This document shows, in pieces, positions 43,597-52,994 of a stretch of DNA of 64,000 bases (position 1 is the stretch's first letter; each line of letters begins with the position of its first letter). Both the position numbers and the translations under genes were made by a program. The notes below the pieces were generated by a model, which worked only from the letters and a program-made list of their open reading frames with translations, did not search any database and had not been told where the DNA came from. This DNA is from Cupriavidus basilensis. Its GTDB lineage: Bacteria; Pseudomonadota; Gammaproteobacteria; Burkholderiales; Burkholderiaceae. The DNA is taken from NCBI RefSeq assembly GCF_000876015.1, contig NZ_BBQM01000032.1, positions 50,239 to 114,238 on the forward strand, given 5' to 3'.

Positions 43597-44340
43597 TCAG
43601 AACTCCTGCACGGTCGGGCGCAGCACGATCTCGTTGATGTCCACGTCCGCCGGCTGCTCGATCGCGTAGGCGATCGCGCGCGCCACCGAGTCCGCGGGAA
43701 TCGCCTGCTGGTAGAACTCGTTCACGGTCTGCGCGCTTTGCGCATGGCTGCTGCCGAGCTTGAGCTCCGAGTCCACCGCGCCCGGCGAGATCACCGTGGT
43801 GCGGATGGCGCCGCCCACTTCATGGCGCAGGCCCTCGGAAATCGCGCGCACCGCGAACTTGGTGCCGCTGTACACGGTGCCGCCCGGGCTGAACACCTTC
43901 ACGCCGGCCACCGAGGCGATGTTGATGAAATGCCCCGCGCCCTGCTTCTGGAACACCGGCAGCGCCGCGGCGATGCCGTACAGCACGCCCTTGACGTTGA
44001 TGTCGATCATGCGCTCCCACTCATCGACCTTGCCTTCGCTCAGCGGCGCGATCGCCATCAGGCCGGCGTTGTTGACCATCACGTCGACGCGGCCGAAGCT
44101 GGCCACGGCCTTTTGCACCACTGCCTCCACGTCGGCGCGGCGGCTGACGTCGGCCACCACGGTCTCGGCGCGGCCGCCCCTGGCTCGGATCTGCGCCGCC
44201 AGCGCTTCGAGGCGGTCGCCGCGGCGCGCGGCCAGCACCAGGAGCGCGCCGGCCACGGCCAGGTGATGCGCGGTAGCCTCGCCCAGCCCGCTGCTGGCGC
44301 CCGTGATGACGACGACCTTGCCTTCGATACCTTTGCTCAT
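43597..44340 (-). CDS. SDR family oxidoreductase
   Basis: A 247-residue classical SDR with TGASSGLGEA (13-22), ARR at 38-40 (basic residues that favour NADP), NNAG (90-93), catalytic S143 and Y157-x3-K161 (YSGTKFAV), and ISPGAVDSEL. It resembles YdfG/serine-dehydrogenase-like SDRs; the substrate is unknown. AGCAGGA precedes the ATG. It lies 135 bases downstream of a LysR gene on the same strand, with palindromes in the gap, so it is a likely target of that regulator. Confidence 0.9.
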   Translation of the reverse strand: MSKGIEGKVVVITGASSGLGEATAHHLAVAGALLVLAARRGDRLEALAAQIRARGGRAETVVADVSRRADVEAVVQKAVASFGRVDVMVNNAGLMAIAPLSEGKVDEWERMIDINVKGVLYGIAAALPVFQKQGAGHFINIASVAGVKVFSPGGTVYSGTKFAVRAISEGLRHEVGGAIRTTVISPGAVDSELKLGSSHAQSAQTVNEFYQQAIPADSVARAIAYAIEQPADVDINEIVLRPTVQEF

Positions 44341-44412
44341 TTCCTGCTCCGTTGGATGCGGGCTCCCCGGCCCGCCACGAAGCCATTATGTCGGCCGCGA
44401 CCATCCATAAAA

Positions 44413-44457
44413 ATGGAAATATTCTGATTTCAGTATTCCGGAATCTGGAATATCCGG
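44413..44457 (-). promoter_or_regulatory. Palindrome cluster between lysR and the SDR gene
   Basis: An A/T-rich stretch holding TATTCC (44434-44439) and GGAATA (44447-44452) as inverted repeats, the palindrome ATTCCGGAAT (44435-44444), and GAAAT/ATTTC nearby. It lies 75-115 bases upstream of the SDR start at 44340. T-N11-A type dyads of this kind are used by LysR proteins. Confidence 0.4.
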
Positions 44458-44475
44458 CACACCCGTCGATACGGC

Positions 44476-45384
44476 TCAGGACTCGGCCGCCGCCATGTTG
44501 CCGAAGTAGGCGACCAGCGCGTCGAACACCAGCCGGATGCGCATCGGCACCGGGCTGCGCCGCGAGCGGTAGATGTACAGACCCCACGGCGCCGGCGCAT
44601 GGCGCTCCAGCACGCTGACCAGCCGGCCCGAGCGCAGGTGCGGCTGCGCGAGGTAGTCCGGCAGTTGCCCGTAGGCCAGGCCGGCGAGGATCGCCTCCAT
44701 CTCGGTCTCGGGGTCGTCGGTCAGGAAGGCCGGCGAGCGCGGCGTGAACTGCTCGCCCTGGGCGAAGTACCAGGGCCACGCGCGCCCGGTGCTGCGGTCG
44801 ATCAGGCCGGTGGCGGGCAGCGCCGCGAGGTCGGCCAGGCTGGCCGGCTTGCCCACGCGCGCCACCAGCTCGGGCGTGCCCACCACGTGGAAGGCCACCC
44901 GCGTGGTCATGCGCGCCACCAGGCGCTGGTCGCGGAACATGCCCAGGCGCAGGCCGATGTCGATCTCGTCGTCGACCACGTCCGCCAGTTGCTCGGACAG
45001 GCGGATGTCGAGCGTGATGCCGGGATGGGCCAGCGCCAGCGGCCGCAGCGCGGCCAGCAGGTGCTGGCGGCCCAGCGTGCTGGGCGCGGTGATGCGCACC
45101 ACGCCCTTGAGCTCGCTGTCGGAGCGGCTGGCCGGATGCGCGAACAGGCTGTCCACGTCGAGCAGCGCCGCGCGGGCGCGCTCGGCCAGCCGCTCGCCCG
45201 CCGCGGTGATGCGGATCTGGCGCGTGTTGCGGTGGAACAGCGGCTCGCCGACCGCCTCCTCGAGGTCCTGGATGGCGCGCGTCACGGTCTGCGGCGACGT
45301 GCCGAGCCGCGCCGCGGCTGCCTTGAACGAGGCCGACTCCGCCGCCGCGCAGAAGATCCTCAGCATTTCCAGCCGGTTGAGCAT
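44476..45384 (-). CDS. LysR family transcriptional regulator
   Basis: A 302-residue regulator with the LysR winged helix at ~1-60 (MLRIFCAAAESASFKAAAAR, LGTSPQTVTRAIQDLEEAVG, PLFHRNTRQIRITAAGE) and a type 2 periplasmic-binding-like effector domain beginning KGVVRITAPSTLGRQHLL. The latter is the CrgA/PecT-like subgroup form. Start ATG 45384; the longer open frame upstream is not coding-like. It is followed by an SDR gene that it may control. Confidence 0.9.
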   Translation of the reverse strand: MLNRLEMLRIFCAAAESASFKAAAARLGTSPQTVTRAIQDLEEAVGEPLFHRNTRQIRITAAGERLAERARAALLDVDSLFAHPASRSDSELKGVVRITAPSTLGRQHLLAALRPLALAHPGITLDIRLSEQLADVVDDEIDIGLRLGMFRDQRLVARMTTRVAFHVVGTPELVARVGKPASLADLAALPATGLIDRSTGRAWPWYFAQGEQFTPRSPAFLTDDPETEMEAILAGLAYGQLPDYLAQPHLRSGRLVSVLERHAPAPWGLYIYRSRRSPVPMRIRLVFDALVAYFGNMAAAES

Positions 45385-45610
45385 GGGTGTGGGCGCCTTG
45401 TCCTTGTATGTGCGCGTGCGCGCGGCGATGGCGCGCGCGCGACACGAAACGGCGATTATAAAAGCGGGCCGGGCAGGCCGCACTCTGGCAGAATGCGCGA
45501 CGCCCGCGGCCCGGGCCGGCCCGGCAGGTCCGATGCCCGGGTGCCGCGCGGCCTGCCATCGCGCCCGCGCGGCCGCCTTGCGCGGGCTGCCCCGTATTTC
45601 CACACGCAGA

Positions 45611-46435
45611 ATGAAGACAGCATCAGCATCACCGGCAACGAAAAAGGCCGCGGCAATCGCACTGACGGCCCTGTTCCTCGCCACGGCGGCGGCACTGGCA
45701 CCGCCCGCCACGGCCAAGTCCCGCGGCATCAACCCGCAGAGCGCGCCGCCCGCAGTAGGCACGGCCGCTTTCTCGCAATGCCCGCAGTTCTTCGCGCAGC
45801 AGGCCGCGCCGAGGCTGCGCGACGACCCGCTGGCCAGAACGCGCGCGCTTTGCTACGACGCCTTCGCGGTGCTCCACTCGGGCCGCAGCAAGACCCCGCT
45901 GTACGTGGCCGAGCGCCTGTCGCGCAGCCAGCTGGCCGACGCCCGCGACGAGCCGCGCACCGACCGCTTCTTCGCCGACGCGCGCCTGCCGCGCGCCGAG
46001 CGCGCCGAGCTCGACGACTACAAGGGCAGCGGCTATGACCGCGGCCACCTCTCGCCGGCGGCCAACCAGCCGACCGCGCAGGCGATGGCGCAGAGCTTCT
46101 CGCTCGCCAACATGGTCCCGCAGGCGCCGCAGAACAACCGCCGCGCGTGGGCCTCGATCGAGAAGGCCACGCGCAGGTACGCGCTGCGCGCCGGCGGCGA
46201 CGTCTACGTGATCTCCGGCCCGGTCTTCGAGGGCCGGGTGCAGACCATCGGCAGCGACAACGTCTGGGTGCCGAAATACCTCTACAAGCTGGTCTACGAC
46301 CCGGCGGCCAACCGCGCCTGGGCGCACTGGATCGAGAACACCGACGAGGCACGCCCGGGCAAGCCGATTTCCTACGGCGAACTGGTGCGCCGCACCGGCA
46401 TCGAATTCCTGCCGGGCGCGCACCTGGCGGACTGA
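45611..46435 (+). CDS. Secreted DNA/RNA non-specific endonuclease (NUC1/DRGH)
   Basis: A 274-residue predicted exported nuclease of the NUC1/Serratia nuclease family. A lysine-containing signal peptide (AAAIALTALFLATAAALAPP) is followed by two cysteines (C57, C81) and the core YDRGHLSPAAN (DRGH at 143-146, catalytic His146). SFSLANMVPQAPQNNRRAW contains the metal-binding Asn (N167). It would degrade extracellular or periplasmic nucleic acids. Start ATG 45611 has a weak ribosome site. It stands alone, divergent from lysR. Confidence 0.88.
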   Translation: MKTASASPATKKAAAIALTALFLATAAALAPPATAKSRGINPQSAPPAVGTAAFSQCPQFFAQQAAPRLRDDPLARTRALCYDAFAVLHSGRSKTPLYVAERLSRSQLADARDEPRTDRFFADARLPRAERAELDDYKGSGYDRGHLSPAANQPTAQAMAQSFSLANMVPQAPQNNRRAWASIEKATRRYALRAGGDVYVISGPVFEGRVQTIGSDNVWVPKYLYKLVYDPAANRAWAHWIENTDEARPGKPISYGELVRRTGIEFLPGAHLAD

Positions 46436-46605
46436 AGACTGAAGGCGCGCCGCACCCGAAAAGCGCGGAAGTGGCACACTTGCGGTTTGCCGCGCGCGGC
46501 GGCCAGCGGCGCCCGTGTCACGGCGGCGCCGCATCGCCGCGCTAGCCTGGCCTTTGTGTTTTCGTCTCGCCAGTTTTTGTCTCACTAACGATGGAGCAAG
46601 CCCCA

Positions 46606-47313
46606 ATGCCGAACAATAGCCAATGGATCCGCGTCGAAACCGAAGGCGGCGCCTTCGATGCCTACCTGGCGCTGCCGCCGGCCGGCAAGACCGCCGGCGC
46701 CCCCGGGATCGTGCTGGTGCAGGAGATCTTCGGTGTCAATGAACATATCCGCGCCGTGGCGGACCAGTACGCGGCCGACGGCTACGTGGTGCTGGCCCCC
46801 GACGTGTTCTGGCGCGACGCGCCGCGCGTGGAGCTGGGCTATGCCGGCGACGACATGAAGCGCGCGCTGGAGCTGCGCCAGAAGGTCGACGTGGAACTGG
46901 CGCTCAAGGACATCGCCGCCACCGCCGAAGCCCTGCGCGCGCAGATCGGCGCGGGCGGCAAGATCGCCGTGGTGGGCTACTGCTTCGGCGGCCTGCTGGC
47001 CTACCTGAGCGCGGCGCGCGGGCTGGTCGACGCGGCCGTGCCGTACTACGGCGGCGGCATCCAGAACAACCTGCAGGAAGCGGCCAGCATCAAGGTGCCG
47101 GTGCAGTTCCACTACGGCGCGCTCGACGCGCATATCCCGGCCGAAGCCGTCGCCAGCGTGCGCGCCGCCGTGGCCGGCAACCCGCGCGCGGAGATCCACG
47201 TCTACCCGCAGGCCGATCACGGCTTCAACTGCTGGGCGCGCGGCTCCTACCACCAGCCCTCCGCCGTGCTCGCGCATGGCCGCACGCTGACCTTCCTGGC
47301 CGGCGTGCTGTAA
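46606..47313 (+). CDS. Dienelactone hydrolase family protein
   Basis: A 235-residue alpha/beta hydrolase. The nucleophile is Cys126 in VVGYCFGG, with Asp174 (ALDAHIP) and His205 (ADHGFNCW) completing the dienelactone hydrolase triad. Classical members hydrolyse dienelactone in chloroaromatic breakdown; many chromosomal paralogues act on other lactones or esters. The ATG at 46606 (MPNNSQW) is preferred because GGAG lies nine bases before it; an ATG at 46591 is also in frame. No chlorocatechol genes are adjacent. Confidence 0.88.
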   Translation: MPNNSQWIRVETEGGAFDAYLALPPAGKTAGAPGIVLVQEIFGVNEHIRAVADQYAADGYVVLAPDVFWRDAPRVELGYAGDDMKRALELRQKVDVELALKDIAATAEALRAQIGAGGKIAVVGYCFGGLLAYLSAARGLVDAAVPYYGGGIQNNLQEAASIKVPVQFHYGALDAHIPAEAVASVRAAVAGNPRAEIHVYPQADHGFNCWARGSYHQPSAVLAHGRTLTFLAGVL

Positions 47314-47560
47314 TCCCCGCCGCGGCCTGCGGCCGCGCGCCCGCCCGCGCCACGCCGTCCCTCCGGCGCGGGCCATCCTTCCCCCCAAACCTCCCCCCGC
47401 CGGGGCGCCTTGCGCCGAATCCGCGCCGCCCGTATGCTGGCCGACGTTCGCCAACGCCGCCGTTCCCCGCGCCCCGTCCATGCCACCGGCGCCGGGAGAT
47501 GTCCGTCGCGGCAGCGGCTCAAGACTTGCTGGACCCTGGAAAAACACAACGGAGACCACC

Positions 47561-49123
47561 ATGCAGTCAGAGCAGCAGCGCGTCCTGCGCAACACCATCC
47601 CCGATGCCCTCGCCCGCGCGGTGCGGCGCAGTCCGGCCAAGACCGCGCTGCGCTTCGGCGAGCGCAACTGGAGCTATCGCGAGCTGGAGGCGGCCGCGGC
47701 CGCCGTGGGCGCCGCGCTGCTGCGCTGGGGCCTGCGCCCGGGCGACCGCGTGGCGGCGTTCGGCAAGAATTCCGACGCCTACGTGCTGCTGTGGCTGGGC
47801 TGCCTGCGCGCCGGGCTGGTCCACGTGCCGGTGAATTTCTCGATGACGCGCGGCGAGGTGGAGTACGTCGTCGGCCAGTCCGGCGCCAGCGCGCTGTTTG
47901 CCGACCCGTCGCTGGCGCCGCTGGTGGCGGGCCTGCCGTGCCGCGTGCTGGGCAGCCTGCACGGCGGCGGCCCGCGCGACGTGCTGGCCGCCGCCGCGGG
48001 CCCGGGCGGCGAGATCCTGGCCACGCTGGACGAGGCCATGCCGGCGCAGATCCTCTACACCTCGGGCACCACCTCGGCGCCCAAGGGCGCGGTGCTCACG
48101 CACCGCGCCTTGCTGGCCGAGTACATGAGCGCCATCGCCAGTTGCGACATCCGCGCCGAGGACTATTCGCTGGCGGCGCTGCCGCTCTACCACTCGGCGC
48201 AGATGCATGTGTTCCTGATGCCGCTGCTGCTGATGGGCGGCACCTGCCTGCTGGCGCAAAGCCCCGAGCCGGGCTTCTGCCTGCGCACCGTGCGCGAGGC
48301 CGGCATCACCAGCTTCTTCGCGCCGCCCACGGTGTGGATCTCGCTGCTGCGGCATGCGGATTTCGATCCGCGCGAGCTCGGCAGCCTGACCAAGGCCTAT
48401 TACGGCGCGTCGATCATGCCGCTGCCGGTGCTGCAGGAACTGCGCGAGCGCCTGCCGGCACTGCGCCTGTTCAACTGCTACGGGCAGAGCGAGATCGGGC
48501 CGCTGGCCACGGTGCTGGGGCCGGAGGAGCACCGCGAACGGCCGGCATCGGCGGGCCGGCCGGTGCTCAACGTGGAGACCCGCATCGTCGACGAGTCCAT
48601 GCGGGACGCGCGCCCGGGCGAGCTGGGCGAGATCGTGCACCGCTCGCCGCAGTTGCTGACCGGGTACTGGGACAAGCCGGAACAGAGCGCGGAAGCCTTC
48701 GGCGGCGGCTGGTTCCACTCGGGCGACCTGGGCTACATGGACGAGGCCGGCTACCTGTACGTGGTCGACCGCATCAAGGACGTGATCAACTCCGGCGGCG
48801 TGCTGGTGTCGAGCCGCGAGGTCGAGGAATGCCTGTACCAGCACGAGGCGGTGGCGGAGGTGGCGGTGTTCGCGCTGCCGCATCCGAAGTGGGTGGAGGC
48901 GGTGGCGGCCTGCGTGGTGCTCCGGCGCGATGCGCGCGCGCGGCAGGACGATGGCGGCGACGGCGCGCGGGAAGAAGCGCTGCTCGCCCACGCGCGCGCG
49001 GCGCTGGCGCCGTTCAAGGTGCCCAAGCGCATCGTGTTCGTCGCCGACCTGCCGCGCAACACGGCGGGCAAGCTGCTCAAGCGCCAGTTGCGCGAGGACT
49101 ACGCGGGCCTGTTCGGCGCCTGA
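47561..49123 (+). CDS. Acyl-CoA synthetase (AMP-forming)
   Basis: A 520-residue ANL superfamily ligase that activates a carboxylic acid via an acyl-adenylate. Motifs: ILYTSGTTSAPKGAVLTH (phosphate loop), NCYGQSEIGP, GWFHSGDLGYMDEAGYLYVV, DRIKDVINSGGVLVSSREVE and PRNTAGKLLKRQL (catalytic Lys near the end). The substrate (fatty, cyclic or aromatic acid) cannot be read by eye. GGAG precedes the ATG at 47561. It is 247 bases after the dienelactone hydrolase gene, without a clear operon link. Confidence 0.92.
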   Translation: MQSEQQRVLRNTIPDALARAVRRSPAKTALRFGERNWSYRELEAAAAAVGAALLRWGLRPGDRVAAFGKNSDAYVLLWLGCLRAGLVHVPVNFSMTRGEVEYVVGQSGASALFADPSLAPLVAGLPCRVLGSLHGGGPRDVLAAAAGPGGEILATLDEAMPAQILYTSGTTSAPKGAVLTHRALLAEYMSAIASCDIRAEDYSLAALPLYHSAQMHVFLMPLLLMGGTCLLAQSPEPGFCLRTVREAGITSFFAPPTVWISLLRHADFDPRELGSLTKAYYGASIMPLPVLQELRERLPALRLFNCYGQSEIGPLATVLGPEEHRERPASAGRPVLNVETRIVDESMRDARPGELGEIVHRSPQLLTGYWDKPEQSAEAFGGGWFHSGDLGYMDEAGYLYVVDRIKDVINSGGVLVSSREVEECLYQHEAVAEVAVFALPHPKWVEAVAACVVLRRDARARQDDGGDGAREEALLAHARAALAPFKVPKRIVFVADLPRNTAGKLLKRQLREDYAGLFGA

Positions 49124-49154
49124 ACCGCCGTCACGCCATCACGCCATCACGCCG

Positions 49155-49928
49155 TCAGTACGGCATCGCCACGCCGTTCTGCACCTTGACCCGGTCGCCG
49201 TTGCGCAGGTTGTACGGCGTCGACTGGGTCAGCGTGAGATAGCCGTTGTCGGTAGTGCGCACGCGGATGCGGTAGGCCGGCGGCGCGGTATTGGCGCGTT
49301 TCTCGACTTCGTTGCCGGCCACCGCGCCGGCGACCGCGCCGCCGATGGTGGCCACCGTGTTGCCGCGCCCGCCGCCGACCTGGTGGCCCAGCAGGCCGCC
49401 GACCACGCCGCCGATCAGCGCGCCGGCCACGCCGCCATCCGGCGCTTGCCCCTGCACCATCTCGATCGACTCGACCTGGCCATAGCGCACGCCGTAGGCA
49501 TCATAGCCGCCCGCGGCGGGCGCGGCCTGCTGGTAGCCGGCCTGCGGATACGGCGGCTGCGCATAACCCGGCTGCGGCTGCGGGTAGCCGCCCTGCTGGG
49601 GATAGCCTTGCTGCGGGTAGCCCTGCTGCACGTAGCCTTGCTGCGGCTCGCCGTCCTGCGCCCAGGCCGGCTGCGGGTAGCCGTCCTGGGAATAACCGGA
49701 CTGCGGATAGGACGCCTGCGGAACCCCCTGCTGCGGGTAGGCGGCGGGATAGCCGGACGAATAGCCGGCAGGATAGGCCGCGCCGGCCGGCGCGCCGCCG
49801 GCGCCGTAGCCGCCGTACCCTCCCGCGCCATATCCTCCGTAGGGCGCGGTCACGCAGCCGGCCAGGGCGCCCGCGGCGAGCAGACCCAGCGCGGCGGCAC
49901 GGAGAACGGAAGAGAAGGGAAAGGACAT
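49155..49928 (-). CDS. Glycine-zipper lipoprotein with Pro/Gln/Gly/Tyr repeats
   Basis: A 257-residue predicted outer-membrane lipoprotein (lipobox LAGC, Cys25). Residues ~28-140 are a low-complexity region of GYGG and GYPQQ-type repeats. A glycine-zipper 2TM domain follows (GGVAGALIGGVVGGLLGHQV, TIGGAVAGAVAGNEVEK), as in SlyB/Rickettsia 17 kDa antigen proteins. The C-terminus resembles SH3-like tails: YRIRVRTTDNGYLTLTQSTP and NGDRVKVQNGVAMPY. It probably helps outer-membrane integrity. The repeat region is unusually long for the family. Confidence 0.87.
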   Translation of the reverse strand: MSFPFSSVLRAAALGLLAAGALAGCVTAPYGGYGAGGYGGYGAGGAPAGAAYPAGYSSGYPAAYPQQGVPQASYPQSGYSQDGYPQPAWAQDGEPQQGYVQQGYPQQGYPQQGGYPQPQPGYAQPPYPQAGYQQAAPAAGGYDAYGVRYGQVESIEMVQGQAPDGGVAGALIGGVVGGLLGHQVGGGRGNTVATIGGAVAGAVAGNEVEKRANTAPPAYRIRVRTTDNGYLTLTQSTPYNLRNGDRVKVQNGVAMPY

Positions 49929-50087
49929 CGGCTGGCTCCTGCGCTGAAACGCGTGTTGTGGTGCGCGCGATTCTGGGGCCGGCCGGGCGCCGCGGGTGTC
50001 ACCGGGATCTGTGATTGGTAACTGCCTGTAACGCCGCGCGCGGGCCGCGGCGCGCGGAGGGATTCCGGCGGCGATGCAGGCGGGGAT

Positions 50088-50540
50088 TCAGGCGCGCTCG
50101 GCGCCGTCGTCGTTGAACGCGGTCAGGCGCGCCACGCGGAAGGTGCCGCGCAGCGATTCGAGCTCGCTCCGGTGCAGCATCGCCAGCCGGTTCAGGAAGC
50201 GCTCGCCCTTGGCCAGCAGATGGACCTCCACGATGCGGCGGTCGTCCGCGTTGGCCTTGCGCTTGACCAGGCCGGCCGCCTCGCAGCGGTTGACCAGCGC
50301 CACCACGCCGTGCTGCTTGGCCTGCAGGCGCTCGGCCAGTTCGCCGATCGAGGCCCAGTCCTTGCCGGCGCAGCCGCGGATATGCAGCATCAGCAGATAT
50401 TGCTGCACGGTCAGGCCTTCGTTGTGGGCGGCGTCCTCGGAGAACCGCAGGAAACGGCGCAACTGGTAGCGGAAATCGGAAAGCGCCTCGAAATCCTGCT
50501 TGGCGAGCGGGGCTTTGGCGGCGGCTGGCTGACGGGTCAT
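50088..50540 (-). CDS. MarR family transcriptional regulator
   Basis: A 150-residue winged-helix dimer: FRYQLRRFLRFSEDAAHNEG, LTVQQYLLMLHIRGC, SIGELAERLQAKQHGVVALV, NRCEAAGLVKRKANADDRR and VEVHLLAKGERF, the standard MarR order with the wing DDRR. The ATG at 50540 is the family-type start. Divergent to a YggT gene; targets unknown. Confidence 0.9.
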   Translation of the reverse strand: MTRQPAAAKAPLAKQDFEALSDFRYQLRRFLRFSEDAAHNEGLTVQQYLLMLHIRGCAGKDWASIGELAERLQAKQHGVVALVNRCEAAGLVKRKANADDRRIVEVHLLAKGERFLNRLAMLHRSELESLRGTFRVARLTAFNDDGAERA

Positions 50541-50764
50541 TGGCGGGTCAGCGGCATGGCGCTGTGGTCTGGTCCGGCGCCCATTATAGGGGCTGCCTTC
50601 CGGCCCGCCGTGCCGGGCGCCCCGGCGCGCGGCACGGCGCGGAAGCGTGCGGCGGCATGCGGCAACCCGCATTTCGACCCGGCCCCGTGCGGGTATGGCA
50701 GAATCTGTGCGTCCGCAGACACTCCCGACTGCCAACGTCATTCATTGCCACGGAACCGAAACCG

Positions 50765-51334
50765 ATGTTCACGGAAATCGCCCTCTTCCTGCTCGATACC
50801 GTCTTCACCTTGTTCGGCATGGCGCTGTTGCTGCGCGTCTGGATGCAGTGGACCCGGCTGCCGACCCGCAACCCGGTCTCGCAAGGCGTGTTCCAGGTCA
50901 CCGACTGGCTGGTGCGGCCGCTGCGCCGGATCATCCCCGGGCTGGGCGGCATCGACTGGGCCACGCTGGTCGGCGCCTGGCTGACCGCGATCGTGTTCCT
51001 GCTGCTGGTGATCCTGCTGTCCGGCGCGGACCCGTCCGCCTTGCTGCCGCTGCTGCTGCTGATCGCGCTGCTCAACGTGCTCAAGTGGGGCGTCAGCATG
51101 GTGATGTGGGTCACGCTGCTGATGGCGATCCTGTCGTGGGTCAATCCGCAGTCGCCGGTCACGCCCGCCATCAACCACCTGACCGATCCACTGCTGCGCC
51201 CGATCCGCCGCGTGGTGCCGCGCCTGGGCGGCTTCGACATTTCGCCGCTGGCGCTGTTCGTGATCGCGCAGATCCTGCTGATGGTCATCGCCCGGCTCGG
51301 CGCGGGCTTGTTCGGCGCGCGCTTCGGGCTGTAG
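50765..51334 (+). CDS. YggT family membrane protein
   Basis: A 189-residue integral membrane protein made of two YggT units, each a helix pair followed by a conserved loop: NPVSQGVFQVTDWLVRPLRR and SPVTPAINHLTDPLLRPIRR, then PGLGGIDWATL and PRLGGFDISPLAL. YggT proteins are linked to cell division or osmotic tolerance; the biochemical role is unclear. Start ATG 50765. Confidence 0.92.
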   Translation: MFTEIALFLLDTVFTLFGMALLLRVWMQWTRLPTRNPVSQGVFQVTDWLVRPLRRIIPGLGGIDWATLVGAWLTAIVFLLLVILLSGADPSALLPLLLLIALLNVLKWGVSMVMWVTLLMAILSWVNPQSPVTPAINHLTDPLLRPIRRVVPRLGGFDISPLALFVIAQILLMVIARLGAGLFGARFGL

Positions 51335-51503
51335 CCGACAGCGGGGGCGGCGCCTCCGCCATCTCCGTTGCCGCGCTATTGTCCACGCTGGCGAACAGTG
51401 TTTCGATGATTGGTACTTTTTCCTGGGCGGCAGGCCGCCTACATTACGGGCAACGTGGAAGAAACCACGAAGCACCACGACAAAGCCCAGGAAGAAAGCT
51501 CCA

Positions 51504-51785
51504 ATGAAAACAACTCTCGCACAACCCCGTACCCTCGCCACCACCCTGCTCTGCGCCATCGGCCTGTCGCTGGCCGCCGCCTCCGCGCACGCCAGCACGC
51601 CGGTCTCCGACCTGTCCCGCCTGGACGGCAGCATCGGCCGCAAGGTCGACTCCTTCACCGATGGCGCCCGCTCGGGCCCGCGCGACCCGTTCACCGATGG
51701 CGCCCGCACCGCCCCGCGCGATGCCTTCACCGACGGCGCGCGCGGCGTGAACGAGCCGCGCGGCAGCTTCAGCGACGGCGCCTGA
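51504..51785 (+). CDS. Small exported protein with FTDGAR repeats
   Basis: A 93-residue exported protein. A signal peptide ends at AHA (about residue 30). The mature ~63 residues hold three near-identical blocks, VDSFTDGARSGPR, RDPFTDGARTAPR and RDAFTDGARGVNEPR, and a fourth variant GSFSDGA at the C-terminus. No enzyme motif or membrane segment is present. AGGAAGAAAG precedes the ATG. I do not recognise the family; the regular Asp/Thr/Arg blocks suggest a ligand- or metal-binding repeat peptide, which is a guess. Confidence 0.75.
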   Translation: MKTTLAQPRTLATTLLCAIGLSLAAASAHASTPVSDLSRLDGSIGRKVDSFTDGARSGPRDPFTDGARTAPRDAFTDGARGVNEPRGSFSDGA

Positions 51786-51944
51786 GCGCCGCGCCACCGA
51801 ATCTCCGGGACGGAGGAGACAACGGCACCACGGAAAGACCGGCCTGCCAGCCGGCTCGCGACATGCCCCCCGCAGCCGCGCCAGCCCTCACGGGCCGGGC
51901 GCGGCTGTGTCGTTTCGGGCGTGGCTTTCCGGTGGATGCCGCGC

Positions 51945-52865
51945 TCAGGCTTCCTCGCGCTGCGGCTCGGCCAGGTCGGTCGCCATCATGGCTTCGACCG
52001 CTTCCATGAACACGCGCACCTTGCGCGGCTGCAGCCGGCGGTCGGGCAGCAGCGCGAAGACCCGCAGCGGCGGCGGCGGGCAGTCCGGCATCACCTGCAC
52101 CAGCCGGCCCTGCGCCACCTCGGCTTCGCAGTAGGCGCGCGACAGCCGCGCGATGCCCAGCCCGGCCAGCGCGCCCTGCAGCCGCAGTTCCGCGTTGGAG
52201 GTCTGCATGCGCGGGCGGATCGGCACCGACACGCGCTCCTCGCCGCGCATGAATTCCCAGATGCCGTCGCCGGTGGTGGTCAGCGTGGGCAGGTTGGCAA
52301 GATCCTCCGGCTGCAGCTGCGGCGGCAGCGCGGCGGCCAGGGCCGGCGCCGCGAACAGGCCACGCTCGACATGGTAGATGCGCCGCGCCACGGTGCCGGA
52401 GTCCGGCAGGTCGTTCTCGACCGCGACGAAGGCCACGTCGAAGCCGTCGCGGATCGGGTCGACCATGCCCTGGCTGATCTCCACCTTCACGTCGAGCGCC
52501 GGATGCGCCGCAAGTGTCCGGCAAATCACGCCGCCCAGCTGCTGGGCGCCGAACTCGTACGGCGAAGCGATGCGCAGCACGCCCTGCACGCGCTCCTCGC
52601 GCGCCAGGGTTTCCTGGCGGATCTCCCGCAGCCGCGCGAACAGCGGCGCCACGTCGCGGTATACCGCGCTGCCGGCGTCGGTCAGGCGCATGCGCCGGGT
52701 GGTACGCTGGAGCAGCTTGGCGCCGATGGCGGACTCCAGCCGCGCCACCGCCGCCGAGACGCGGGACTTGGGGCAGTCGAGCTGCTCGGCCGCCGCCGTG
52801 AAGGTGCCCTGCTCCACCACGCAGCAGAAGGCTTCCCAATCGTTCCACTGGATTGTCTCGTTCAC
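51945..52865 (-). CDS. LysR family transcriptional regulator
   Basis: A 306-residue LysR regulator with helix-turn-helix at ~5-62 (DWEAFCCVVEQGTFTAAAEQ, DCPKSRVSAAVARLESAIGA, LLQRTTRRMRLTDAG) and an effector domain starting VQGVLRIASPYEFGAQQLGG. The N-terminal form resembles the CrgA-like group that often controls divergent genes. A GTG at 52865 is preferred (AGGAAA upstream); a TTG seven codons earlier is possible. It is divergent from the iclR gene 153 bases away. Confidence 0.88.
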   Translation of the reverse strand: MNETIQWNDWEAFCCVVEQGTFTAAAEQLDCPKSRVSAAVARLESAIGAKLLQRTTRRMRLTDAGSAVYRDVAPLFARLREIRQETLAREERVQGVLRIASPYEFGAQQLGGVICRTLAAHPALDVKVEISQGMVDPIRDGFDVAFVAVENDLPDSGTVARRIYHVERGLFAAPALAAALPPQLQPEDLANLPTLTTTGDGIWEFMRGEERVSVPIRPRMQTSNAELRLQGALAGLGIARLSRAYCEAEVAQGRLVQVMPDCPPPPLRVFALLPDRRLQPRKVRVFMEAVEAMMATDLAEPQREEA

Positions 52866-52994
52866 CAGGCCAGATTTCCTTTGCAAGCTATGTTTCCCAA
52901 ACGCGCGCCATTATGCGGCACGCGCGCCGGCGGCGCCGCGCGGCACTGGCGCGCGGCGCGCATTTCCTCTACCCTTTCGGCCTTTCCGTGCATA

